The notes beneath the pieces are model-generated. The model worked only from the letters and a program-made list of their open reading frames with translations, did not search any database and was not told where the DNA came from. A DNA stretch of 10,828 bases from CALZJC01 sp041574955 (GTDB lineage: Bacteria; Acidobacteriota; Thermoanaerobaculia; Multivoradales; JAHEKO01). Positions 1 to 8,200 of this stretch are shown in pieces (position 1 is the first letter of the stretch; every line of letters begins with the position of its first letter). The position numbers were made by a program, and so were the translations under genes. Location: NCBI GenBank assembly GCA_041574955.1, contig JBFGNS010000143.1:1-10828 (forward strand), read 5' to 3'.

Positions 1-2
1 CG

Positions 3-311
3 GTCGATCAGGCCCCGGGTGCCGCGGCGCCCGCGGCGCCCGAAGCGGCGGCGGTCGAGCCCGCAGCGCCGGCCGCGGCGCCGGTCGCCGAGCGCACCGC
101 CCGGCGCCGCCGCCCGCCGCCCGCGGTGGCGCTGCCGGGGCGCCGCCTGCCCGGCTCGGCCCAGGCCAGCCGTCCGCCCGACCGGCGGCTGACCCTGCCG
201 CCGTTCCCGGAGGTCGGTGCCGAGGTGCCGCCGGCCGAGGTGCTGCGTCGCCTCGCCGGGCGGCTCGAGCTGCTCAACGAGACCAGCCGTCCGGCGGAGC
301 CATCGCCGTGA
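3..311 (+). CDS. 3' end of an upstream gene with Ala/Pro-rich tail, unknown function (partial)
   Basis: This reading frame is open from the left edge to a TGA at 309-311, giving about 102 visible residues. The first 40 or so are almost only Ala, Pro, Val and Glu, followed by an Arg/Pro-rich patch; this looks like a flexible linker or tail. The last 35 residues look more ordered, with a short amphipathic helix around PPAEVLRRLAGRLELLNE. I see no catalytic or cofactor motif, so no function is assigned. Reality of the gene is supported by the 4-nt GTGA overlap with the next gene, which has a good ribosome binding site inside this frame, and by GC-rich third codon positions. It is probably the gene before the electron-transfer genes in the same operon, so its missing N-terminal part may identify the electron donor or acceptor. 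A chance open frame in GC-rich DNA cannot be fully excluded. Confidence 0.55.
   Translation, partial: VDQAPGAAAPAAPEAAAVEPAAPAAAPVAERTARRRRPPPAVALPGRRLPGSAQASRPPDRRLTLPPFPEVGAEVPPAEVLRRLAGRLELLNETSRPAEPSP
296..299 (+). promoter_or_regulatory. Ribosome binding site for the GTG start at 308
   Basis: GGAG lies 8 nt before the GTG at 308. It supports this start codon and, with the GTGA overlap with the preceding stop, points to translational coupling. Confidence 0.6.
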
Positions 312-2788
312 GCGCCGCCGGCGGGGTGGGGGGGCGCACCGAGGCCCGCCGGGCCGAGCTCTACCGCGACCGCTGGTCGGCCCGGGCGGTGGGGGAGTCG
401 GGGCTCACCGGGCTGTCGGAGATGCTGTCGCTCGAGGAGCTGCGGCGGATCGAGCTGTTCGCGGAGTACGACGACCAGGTGCTCGAGAAGGTCCGCCCCG
501 ACGTCGCGGTGGCCTCCTGGCGGCAGGGCGCGGTGTTGTTCGAGGAGGGCAGCTACATCGACCTGGCGTTCTTCGTCGAGCAGGGCGAGGTGGAGATCTT
601 CCTCGAGCAGGCCGGTCCGGCGCGCCCGCGGCCGATCTTCGACCGTTCGCGGACCATGATCCTGTCGGCCCTGCCGCAGGTGCCGGCGGAGGCGAGCGGG
701 CCGTCGCGGCTGCGCCTGCCCAACCGGCCGAAGCCGAGTGGCGAGATCACCATGCTGGCCACCATGGACTTCGACCTGCCACGCGGCGAGCGCTGGCGGT
801 TGGGACCGGGCGAGCTGTTCGGCGAGATCGGCGCGTTGAGCGGCTGGCCGCAGTCGGTCACCGCGCGCGCCGCCTCCGACTGCCGGCTGGTGCAGATCCG
901 GCTGCCGGCGCTGCGCATCCTGCGCGGCAAGTCGAAGGCGCTCAAGGAGCGGCTGGACGCCATCTACCGCGACCGCTCGCTGGCGCTCCAGCTCGAGAGC
1001 ACGCCGCTGTTCGCCGGCTGCAACGCCATCGTCATCGATGCGGTCAAGGAGGCGGTCGAGCTGGTTTCGTGCAACCCCGACGAGTCGATCACGCAACAGG
1101 GCGAGCCGGCCGACGCGCTCTACCTGGTGCGCTCCGGCTTCGTCAAGCTCGAGCAGACGGTGGGCGAGGGCCAGGTGGCGGTCTCCTACCTGTCGAAGGG
1201 CATGACCCTGGGCGAGGTCGAGCTGCTGCTCGACGAGGGGCAGCGTTGGCAGTTCACCGCCAGCTCGGTCGAGTACAGCGAGCTGGTCAAGATCCCGCGC
1301 CGGGTGCTCGACAACCTGATGCGCTCGACGCCGACGGTCGAGGAGCAGCTGCTCGAGAGCGCCGTGGTGCGGCTCAAGGAGGCTGGCCGCACGCGCCAGG
1401 ACGTGGGTTCGGCGGAGTTTCTCGAGGTGGCGCTCCACACCGGTCTGGTGCAGGGCAACAGCGTGCTGGCGATCGATCTCGACGTCTGTACCCGCTGCGA
1501 CGACTGCGTGCGGGCGTGCGCCGACACCCACGGCGGCCGGCCGCGCTTCGTGCGCGAGGGCAACAGCTACCGCAACCTGGTGGTCGCCAAGTCGTGCTAC
1601 CACTGCCGCGATCCGGTCTGCCTGGTGGGCTGCCCGACCGGCGCCATCCACCGCGCCGGCATCGACGAGGTGGTGTCGATCTCGGACGAGGTGTGCATCG
1701 GCTGCTCGGTGTGCGCCCGCAACTGCCCGTACGACGCCATCGTGATGCACGACGCCGGCGAGACCTGGCCGGACGACATGATCCCGGCCGGCCTCCGGGG
1801 CCGCGACCGGGCGATCGCCAGCAAGTGCGACATGTGCGTCGAGGCGGGGCACGATCCGGCCTGCGTCACGAGCTGCCCGCAGGGCTGCGCCTACCGGGTG
1901 GGGACGCTCGACGAGTTCGACGCCCTGCTGCGGCGCTCGGGCGAGGAGGCGACCACGGCGGCGCGCGCCGGCCGGGCGCTGGGCGGCCGCCGCTGGCAGC
2001 TCGGTGGGCTGGCGGCGCTGGTGGCGATCGCCGCCGCGATGGCGGTCAACCTGACGCTCGGCGAGCTGACGCCGCGCGGGCCCTGGGGGCTGGCCTACGG
2101 CTGGGCGGCGGCGGCGCTGGCGGTGGCCTCGGCGCTGCTGGGAGCCCGTCGGCGGACGCTCGGGCTGGCCGCGCGCCGGCGGCTGGGCGGCTCGCGCGCC
2201 TGGCTGCTGTTCCACGTCTGGGGGGGGAGCTTCTTCCTGCTGCTGATGCTCCTTCACACCGGCTTCCGGGTGCCGCAGGGCCAGCTCACGCTGTGGCTGT
2301 GGAGCCTCAGCCTGGTCACCGTGGCCAGCGGCTTCGCCGGCCTGGCGATCCAGAGCTGGATCCCCAGGGTGCTGAGCTCGGGGCTCGGGACCGAGGCGGT
2401 GTACGAGCGGATCCCGGCGCTGGTCGAGGAGCTCGGCAAGGAAGCGCGCGAGTTGGCGGAGAGATCGGCCGAGCCGGTGCGCGACTTCTTCGACCGCCGG
2501 CTGGTGGCCTCCTTCGCGGCGCCGGCGAGGCGCTGGGCGTTCCTGCTCGACATCACCGGCGGCATCCAGGCGCGGCTGCGCGAGTTCGACTACCTGCGCC
2601 GGCTGCTGTCGGCGGACGACCGCGAGCGGCTGGCGCGGCTCGAGCAGCTGTTCCAGACCAAGCTCGAGCTCGACGCCCACTTCACCCTGCAGCGGCTGCT
2701 GCGCTGGTGGATCTACGCCCACGCGCCGGTGTCGCTCCTGCTGCTCGGACTGCTGGTGGTCCACGTGCTGGCGGTGTGGTGGTACTGA
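308..2788 (+). CDS. Fusion of two cNMP-binding-type domains, four-cluster [4Fe-4S] ferredoxin and diheme cytochrome b-like membrane domain
   Basis: This 826-residue protein probably carries electrons between the cytoplasm and the membrane. Residues about 45-205 and 231-345 are CRP-type beta-barrel domains (EEGSYIDLAFFVEQGEVEIF; GEPADALYLVRSGFVKLEQ). The first has an insertion at about 102-158. In both, the arginine that normally grips the cyclic phosphate seems absent (Gln182; Trp314 or nearby), so the ligand may not be a cyclic nucleotide. Residues 394-522 hold four cysteine groups (C394/397/400/404, C430/433/438/442, C463/466/469/473, C507/510/518/522), the DmsB/NrfC/HybA pattern. No Tat or Sec signal is visible, so this part is cytoplasmic. 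Membrane helices lie near 566-585, 593-613, 632-653, 660-682 and 800-824. H636/H650 and H805/H819 are HX13H pairs, as in diheme cytochrome b. The Arg-rich loop 614-631 fits a cytoplasmic side. There is no helix-turn-helix, so it is not a transcription factor. The domain calls are firm; the overall reaction is inferred. Confidence 0.88.
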   Translation: MSAAGGVGGRTEARRAELYRDRWSARAVGESGLTGLSEMLSLEELRRIELFAEYDDQVLEKVRPDVAVASWRQGAVLFEEGSYIDLAFFVEQGEVEIFLEQAGPARPRPIFDRSRTMILSALPQVPAEASGPSRLRLPNRPKPSGEITMLATMDFDLPRGERWRLGPGELFGEIGALSGWPQSVTARAASDCRLVQIRLPALRILRGKSKALKERLDAIYRDRSLALQLESTPLFAGCNAIVIDAVKEAVELVSCNPDESITQQGEPADALYLVRSGFVKLEQTVGEGQVAVSYLSKGMTLGEVELLLDEGQRWQFTASSVEYSELVKIPRRVLDNLMRSTPTVEEQLLESAVVRLKEAGRTRQDVGSAEFLEVALHTGLVQGNSVLAIDLDVCTRCDDCVRACADTHGGRPRFVREGNSYRNLVVAKSCYHCRDPVCLVGCPTGAIHRAGIDEVVSISDEVCIGCSVCARNCPYDAIVMHDAGETWPDDMIPAGLRGRDRAIASKCDMCVEAGHDPACVTSCPQGCAYRVGTLDEFDALLRRSGEEATTAARAGRALGGRRWQLGGLAALVAIAAAMAVNLTLGELTPRGPWGLAYGWAAAALAVASALLGARRRTLGLAARRRLGGSRAWLLFHVWGGSFFLLLMLLHTGFRVPQGQLTLWLWSLSLVTVASGFAGLAIQSWIPRVLSSGLGTEAVYERIPALVEELGKEARELAERSAEPVRDFFDRRLVASFAAPARRWAFLLDITGGIQARLREFDYLRRLLSADDRERLARLEQLFQTKLELDAHFTLQRLLRWWIYAHAPVSLLLLGLLVVHVLAVWWY

Positions 2789-2792
2789 TGGC

Positions 2793-2798
2793 GGAGGG
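2793..2798 (+). promoter_or_regulatory. Ribosome binding site for the cytochrome GTG start at 2808
   Basis: GGAGGG sits 9 nt before the GTG at 2808, a good Shine-Dalgarno match and spacing. It supports the GTG as the true start of the cytochrome gene. The site also lies inside a 7-codon frame (2788-2811) that bridges the two genes. Confidence 0.6.
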
Positions 2799-2807
2799 CG
2801 GCGAGCG

Positions 2808-4376
2808 GTGAAGGGCAAGGGACCGGGTCAGAAGGGCACCTTCGGCCGCGCCGGGCTGCCGGTGGCGGCGAGCTACCTCTATCCGGTGCGGCGGTGGCGG
2901 CTGCTGGCGGCGGCCGGCGCGGTGGCGGTGGGGGTGGTGGTACTGGCGGTCTTCGCCGAGTCGCTGGGGCGCCGCGAGCTGATGTCCAACGGCCCGCTGT
3001 CGGCGAGCCACGCCACCTTCGAGGCGAGCTGCGACTCCTGCCACGCGCGCGGCGCCGGCGTTTCCGACGAGCGGTGCGCCGCCTGCCACGAGCGGTTCGG
3101 CGACGGCCTCGGCGTCTACTCGCTGGCCGCCCACAACCTGTACGGCACCCGCGATCTCGAGCGGCTCGACTCGGACCACCGGACGCCGAGGTGCCGCGCC
3201 TGCCACGGCGAGCACTACGGCCGTGACGCCGCCATCACCCGCGTTCCCGACGAGCGGTGCGCCGGCTGCCACCCGTTCGGCTCGTTCGTCCGTGGCCATC
3301 CCGAGTTCGACGCCGTGGCCGGCGACCAGCCGGGCTCGGACAGCCTGAGCTTCCCGCACATCCACCACGTGCGCGAGCTGCTGCGCAGCGGCGGCGTCCG
3401 CCAGCTCGAGGAGGCCTGCCTGCGGTGCCACCAGCCGCAGCCGGACGGTCGAAGCTTCGAGCCGATCCGCTTCGACGCCCACTGCGCCGGCTGCCATCTG
3501 CCGCCGGCGACCGCCACCGCGCGCTTGCCGATCGCCGGCGGGCCCGGGCGGCCGGGCGTCGTGCCGGTCGAGCAGATCCGCCGCGCCGGCAGGCTGGGAA
3601 CGGGCTGGGCGCTGGCCCTCGGCGGCGAGGCGTTCCGGCGGCTGCCTCCCGACCGGCTGGTCAAGCAGCCGGTGACCCACGCGGATCCGTGGGTGCTCGA
3701 CAACCTGCGCCGGCTGCAGGCGGCGCTCGACGGCGGCGACGGGCTGGGGGGCCTGCTGCGCACCACCGCCGGGCCGGCGGGCGGCGAGCCGGACGGGGCC
3801 GACGCGGTGTGGCGCGAGGCGGTCGCCACCCTGAAGGCCTGGGCCGACGAGCTCGCCGCGCGGCCGCAGCCCGAGCTCCAGGCCGATCTCGGGCGGGTGC
3901 GACGCGCGCTGGCCGAGCTCGAGGACCGCCTGGCCGATCCCCGGACACCGCTCGACCTGGCCGCCTTCGCCGCCGGCGGCCGGCCGGCGAGCGGCGTCGC
4001 GGCGCGCGACATCGAGGAGGTCGCGCGCGGCCTGGCCGAGCCCTGCCTGCGCTGTCACCGGCTGGTGGGCGCCACCTTCGAGCGGCCGCCGTCCGGCCAG
4101 GACGTGCTGCGCCGCGCCGAGTTCGACCACCGGGCGCACGTGCTGCAGGCGGGCTGCCTCGACTGCCACCACCGCATCCCGTTCGACGAGTGGCTGGACA
4201 GCAGCGACGCGGTGCCGGCGGAGCTCGACCGGGCGGCGATCCAGAACCTGCCGGGCGTCGCCATCTGTCGCGACTGCCACGGCGCGGCGGGCGCGCCGGC
4301 CGGCTGCGTCACCTGCCACCTCTTCCACCCCGACAAGGAGCGCCACGGGCGGCTGCTGGTGGCCGCCGCCGACTGA
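2808..4376 (+). CDS. Membrane-anchored decaheme cytochrome c (cytochrome c3/c7-like)
   Basis: This 522-residue protein has ten CXXCH heme-attachment motifs, with first cysteines at residues 75, 90, 129, 151, 204, 226, 413, 450, 487 and 500. One hydrophobic helix at about 29-50 follows a basic N-terminus; no clear cleavage site is seen, so it is likely a signal anchor holding the hemes in the periplasm. Extra histidines suited to distal heme ligation occur in patterns such as FPHIHH, RFDAHC and FDHRAHV, typical of the c3/c7 families with bis-His hemes. The hemes fall into two groups, six then four, separated by about 180 residues without a motif; that gap contains a charged helical stretch near residues 335-385. 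Position just after the iron-sulfur/cytochrome b gene suggests it takes electrons from, or gives them to, the b hemes on the periplasmic side. The GTG start is chosen for its ribosome binding site. I cannot match it to a named cytochrome. Confidence 0.9.
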   Translation: MKGKGPGQKGTFGRAGLPVAASYLYPVRRWRLLAAAGAVAVGVVVLAVFAESLGRRELMSNGPLSASHATFEASCDSCHARGAGVSDERCAACHERFGDGLGVYSLAAHNLYGTRDLERLDSDHRTPRCRACHGEHYGRDAAITRVPDERCAGCHPFGSFVRGHPEFDAVAGDQPGSDSLSFPHIHHVRELLRSGGVRQLEEACLRCHQPQPDGRSFEPIRFDAHCAGCHLPPATATARLPIAGGPGRPGVVPVEQIRRAGRLGTGWALALGGEAFRRLPPDRLVKQPVTHADPWVLDNLRRLQAALDGGDGLGGLLRTTAGPAGGEPDGADAVWREAVATLKAWADELAARPQPELQADLGRVRRALAELEDRLADPRTPLDLAAFAAGGRPASGVAARDIEEVARGLAEPCLRCHRLVGATFERPPSGQDVLRRAEFDHRAHVLQAGCLDCHHRIPFDEWLDSSDAVPAELDRAAIQNLPGVAICRDCHGAAGAPAGCVTCHLFHPDKERHGRLLVAAAD

Positions 4377-4380
4377 CGCC

Positions 4381-5049
4381 ATGCCGGCCCGACTCGCCTG
4401 CCGCACCGGCCGCATGCGGGGCCGCGAGCTCGTGCTCGAGGCCGAGGCCACGATCGGCGCCGCCGACGGCAACGCCGTCGTGCTGGACGATCCTCTGGTG
4501 TCGGGCGAGCACGCCCGCATCTGGCTCGACGAGGAGCGCGGCTGCTACCTGATCGAGGACCTCGGCAGCTTGAACGGTACCGAGGTGGACGGGGTGCCGC
4601 TGACCCATCCCGAGCCGCTGACCGGGCTGCACGTCATCACCTTCGCCGGCGTCCACGATTTCGTCTTCCAGCGTCTGGAGGGTGGGGGCGAGGAAGACGA
4701 CGGCGCGGCGGCCGCCGCCGGGGCGGCGCCTGTGCTCAGCGTTGCCTCACCCGACGGCCGCACCCGGCGCTTCCCGCTCACCGACGGCAGCTTCGTGGTC
4801 GGGCGCGGTGAGGACGCCGACATCCGCATCGACAGCGACGCGATCTCCCGCCGCCACGCCCGGCTGACGGTGGCCGCCGGCCGCGTCACGGTCGCCGACC
4901 TCGGCAGCCGCAACCACACCTTCGTCGACGGCGAGCAGGTCGCGAGCGAGGTCGAGGTCGAGCTCGGCCCCGGCGCCGTCGTCCGCTTCGCCGATGTCGA
5001 GGCGCGGCTGGGCGGAAAGGCGAGCGACGGCGGCCCGCCGGCGACGTAG
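4381..5049 (+). CDS. Protein with two FHA domains
   Basis: This 222-residue, probably cytoplasmic protein has no signal peptide or membrane helix. It is almost entirely two forkhead-associated domains, which bind phosphothreonine peptides. FHA1 (about 1-100) keeps the Ser/His pair (S41, H44, in VSGEHA) and the Asn of LNGT (N65), but the usual Arg after the first Gly is Ala (IGAADG, A27). FHA2 (about 118-215) is more canonical: VGRGEDAD with R142, S156 and H159 in ISRRHA, and N178, although the usual following Gly is His (SRNHTFVDG). An acidic, Ala-rich linker near residues 100-116 joins them. The gene begins 4 nt after the cytochrome stop with no clear ribosome binding site of its own, so it is probably translated by coupling. 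No Ser/Thr kinase or phosphatase is in the window. A plausible job, inferred only from position, is to dock on or control the electron-transfer proteins in response to threonine phosphorylation. Confidence 0.9.
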   Translation: MPARLACRTGRMRGRELVLEAEATIGAADGNAVVLDDPLVSGEHARIWLDEERGCYLIEDLGSLNGTEVDGVPLTHPEPLTGLHVITFAGVHDFVFQRLEGGGEEDDGAAAAAGAAPVLSVASPDGRTRRFPLTDGSFVVGRGEDADIRIDSDAISRRHARLTVAAGRVTVADLGSRNHTFVDGEQVASEVEVELGPGAVVRFADVEARLGGKASDGGPPAT

Positions 5050-5209
5050 CACGACGGTCCGGATTGCGCCGTGGGCCGGGCCGCTCGGCCGGGCGGCATG
5101 GCGCCGCATCGGAGCTCGAGCAGCGGGTGTCTCGGGCCGCCCGGGGCCGGGCCGGTGGGCGCGATAGTCTCGCCGGGTCCCAGCGGCGGGTTCCTGCCGC
5201 CATCCGAAG
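5050..5209 (+). other. Intergenic region upstream of the sensor kinase
   Basis: These 160 nt separate the FHA gene from the kinase. They hold several short GC-only inverted repeats (for example GCCCGG-GG-CCGGGC at 5139-5152) with no T tract, and a GATAGT hexamer at 5163-5168 that matches 4 of 6 bases of a sigma-70 -10 box but has no recognisable -35. A promoter for the kinase is likely somewhere here, but I cannot place it. No tRNA or small ORF is seen. Confidence 0.4.
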
Positions 5210-8200
5210 ATGCAGACCCACTGCCGGCGCTCCGTTCTCGTGCTCCTCGCGGCCTTCTTGCTGGCGGCTCTCGTGGCGCCGCCGGCCTTGGAGGCGGGGC
5301 ACGAGGGGCCGCTCCGGTTCCGCCGGCTGTCGACCGGCGAGGGCCTGTCGGATGCCACGGTCGAGGCCATCGTCCAGGACCGGCTGGGGTTCATGTGGTT
5401 CGGCACCGCCGACGGGCTGAACCGCTACGACGGCTACGGCTTCAGGACCTACAGCCACGTCGACGGCGACCCGAGCAGCCTGAGCGGCAGCTACATCTGG
5501 GACCTGTTCGTCGACTCGCGGGGCGCGCTCTGGGTCGGCACCGACGACGGCCTCAACCGCTACGTCGCCGAGACCGACTCTTTCGTCGGCTACACGATGG
5601 AGCTTCCGGCGGCGGCCGGCGTCCCCACCGTGCCGGGTGTGCACGAGCTGTTCGAAGACAGCCGCAGCCGGTTCTGGATCGGTAGCGGTGCGGGTCTGCA
5701 CCGGCTCGATCGGGCGACTGGCCGCTTCACCCACTACCTGCGTGATGAGTCCGATCCGGCGAGCCTGGCCTACAACTTCGTCGAGACGATCCTCGAGGAT
5801 CGCGCGGGCCGGCTGTGGGTGGGAACGCAGGGAGGCCTGGATCTATGGAACCCGGAGAGCGACGGCTTCGAGCACTTCCAGCACGACCCTCGGGATCCGG
5901 AGAGCCTCAGCAACAACTTCGTGCGGGTCGTCTACCAGGATCGGGAAGGGGCTATCTGGGTGGGCACCGAGAAGGGGCTGAACCGCATGGACCCGGCGCG
6001 CCCGGGCCGCTTCGAGAGGCTCTACGCCGATCCGGCGACCCCGGGGAGCCTGCCCGATGACCTCGTCTGGTCGATCCTGGAGGACAGCGAAGGGACCTTG
6101 TGGATCGGCACCGACCGCGGTGGGCTGGTGGCCTACGACCGCGAGCGCGGCGCGTTCACCAGCTACAAGCACGACCCCACCGACCCCTCGACGCTGGGCA
6201 GCAACGTCGTCTCGATCATCTACGAGGACGCCGCCGGCGACCTGTGGACCGGCAACTACGCCGGGGGGGTCAACTACCTGGCGCGCGGCGCGTCGGTGTT
6301 CGAGGTCTTCAGCCACGATCCACGCGACGCGGCGAGCCTCAACCACAGCTCGGTCCTGGCGCTGGCCCAGGATCGGCGGGGGGACGTCTGGGTGGGCACC
6401 GAGGACGGCTTGGCCCGCTTCGATCGGGCCGGGCGCCGCTTTGAGCGTTACCGCCACGATCCGGCCGACCCGACCACCCTGAGCGCTCCCGCGGTGCTGT
6501 CAATCCACGCGACGCCGGAGGGCCGGCTGTGGGTCGGTACCTGGGCGGGAGGACTCCACCTACGGAACCCGAGCACGGGGCGGTTCGAGCGCCGCTTTCC
6601 GCGCCCGGGCACCGACCCCGCCTCGGGCATGCTGCACGTTCAGGACATCGCCGAGGACAGCTCGGGGGAGCTGTGGGTGGCGACCTTTCAGGGCCTCCAC
6701 CGCCTGGATCGGGAAGGCAACCGGCTCGCCTCCTACTTCCACGACGCCGCCGACCCGGCGAGCATCAGCCACGACATCAGCTGGGAGATCCATCGCGACC
6801 GCAGCGGCAGGCTGTGGATCGGCACCCACGACGGGCTGTGCCTGCGCGACGCGGCGCGGGACGCGTTCGACTGCTACAGCCAGGGGCCGGCGCCGAACCA
6901 GAGCCTGGGCCTGAATCAGATGCAGAGGATCTACGAGGACGGCGACGGGCTGATGTGGCTTGCCACCAACGGCGGCGGCCTGGCCCGCTTCGATCCGGAG
7001 CGGCGGGTGTTCCTGACCTCGCTCCGGGCCGCCGACGGCCTGCCGAGCGACGTCGTCGACTCGGTGGTCGCCGACGGCGGCGGCGATCTCTGGCTCGGCA
7101 CCAACCGCGGCCTGTGCCGGTTCGACCGACAGGCCGGCACCTTCACCACCTTCGACGAGCACGACGGTCTGAAGGGGCGCCAGTTCAGCCGTGCGGCGCT
7201 CGCGGCGGCGGCCGGAGACGAGCTCTACTTCGGCGGAATCCACGGTCTGACGGTCTTCGATCCGTCGCGCATCCAGCCCAACACCAACATACCGCCGGTC
7301 GTCATCACCCGTTTCGAGATCTTCAACCGGCCTGTTGCCGTCGCCCCCGACGGGCCGCTGCCGACCCAGGTCAGCCTCGCCGAGCACGTCACGCTCGACC
7401 ACCATCAGTCGGTCTTCACCCTCGAGTTCGCCGCCTTGAGCTACCGCGCCCCCGCCAAGAACCGGTACGCCTACATGCTGGAAGGCTTCGACGCCGGCTG
7501 GATCGACGTCGTCGAACGGCGCACGGCCACCTACACCAACCTCGATCCCGGCAGCTACACCTTCAGGGTCAAGGGCTCCAACGACAGCGGTGTGTGGAAC
7601 GAGCAGGGCGCGGCTCTAGGCCTGATCATCCGGCCGCCGTGGTGGGCCACCTGGTGGTTCCGCTCCCTGGCGACGGTGCTCGGGGTCGCCGCCCTGACCC
7701 TGGGCTACCGGACACGGGTGCGCAGCATCACCGAGCGCAGCGAGCGGCTCCAGAAGGAGATCGACGAGCGCAAGCGCGCCGAGGCGGCGCGCGAGCGGCT
7801 GCTGCGCGAGATGGAGGAGAGCCGCATCCTGCTCGAGCGCCAGAACGCCGAGCTCGAGCGCTTCGCCTACACCGTCAGCCACGACCTCAAGAGCCCGCTG
7901 GTGACCATCCAGGGCTTCCTCGGCCTGCTCGCGGGCGACGTCGAGCGTGGCGACCGCGAAGCCCTCGAGCGGGACATCCGGCAGATCTCCGCGGCGACCA
8001 GCACCATGGGCCGGTTGCTCGACGAGCTGCTGGATCTGGCCCGCACCGGACGGGTGGCGAATCCGGTCGAGGAGGTGTCGCTCGGCGAGCTCGCCCGCGA
8101 GGCGGTCGACAGCCTGTCGAGCCGGATCGCCGAGCGGGGCGTGACCGTCCGGGTCGCGCCAGATCTGCCGGTGCTGCGCGGCGACCGGATACGCCTGCTG

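Noticed and set aside
308..1400. Reading the N-terminal part as a CRP/FNR transcription factor
   Set aside because: No helix-turn-helix follows either barrel; the chain continues straight into cysteine clusters and membrane helices.
217..2811. 864-codon plus-strand frame overlapping the fusion gene
   Set aside because: Arg/Gly/Ala/Pro-rich product without motifs, out of frame with the clear cNMP, [4Fe-4S] and membrane domains.
8..2818. 936-codon open frame on the minus strand opposite the iron-sulfur fusion gene
   Set aside because: The product is low-complexity (Arg, Ala, Gln, His, Pro) with no domain; it is the expected mirror of a GC-rich coding gene with convincing motifs on the plus strand.
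2682..4520. 612-codon minus-strand frame opposite the decaheme cytochrome
   Set aside because: The plus strand has ten CXXCH motifs in one frame; the antisense product is low-complexity.
5139..5168. Hairpin GCCCGG-GG-CCGGGC and a GATAGT box as terminator and promoter
   Set aside because: A 2-nt loop and no T tract for the hairpin, no -35 for the box; such matches are common in GC-rich DNA.
5315..7290. Regular repeats about 140 nt apart as a DNA repeat array
   Set aside because: They are in frame, diverged at the DNA level and match Reg_prop propeller blades.
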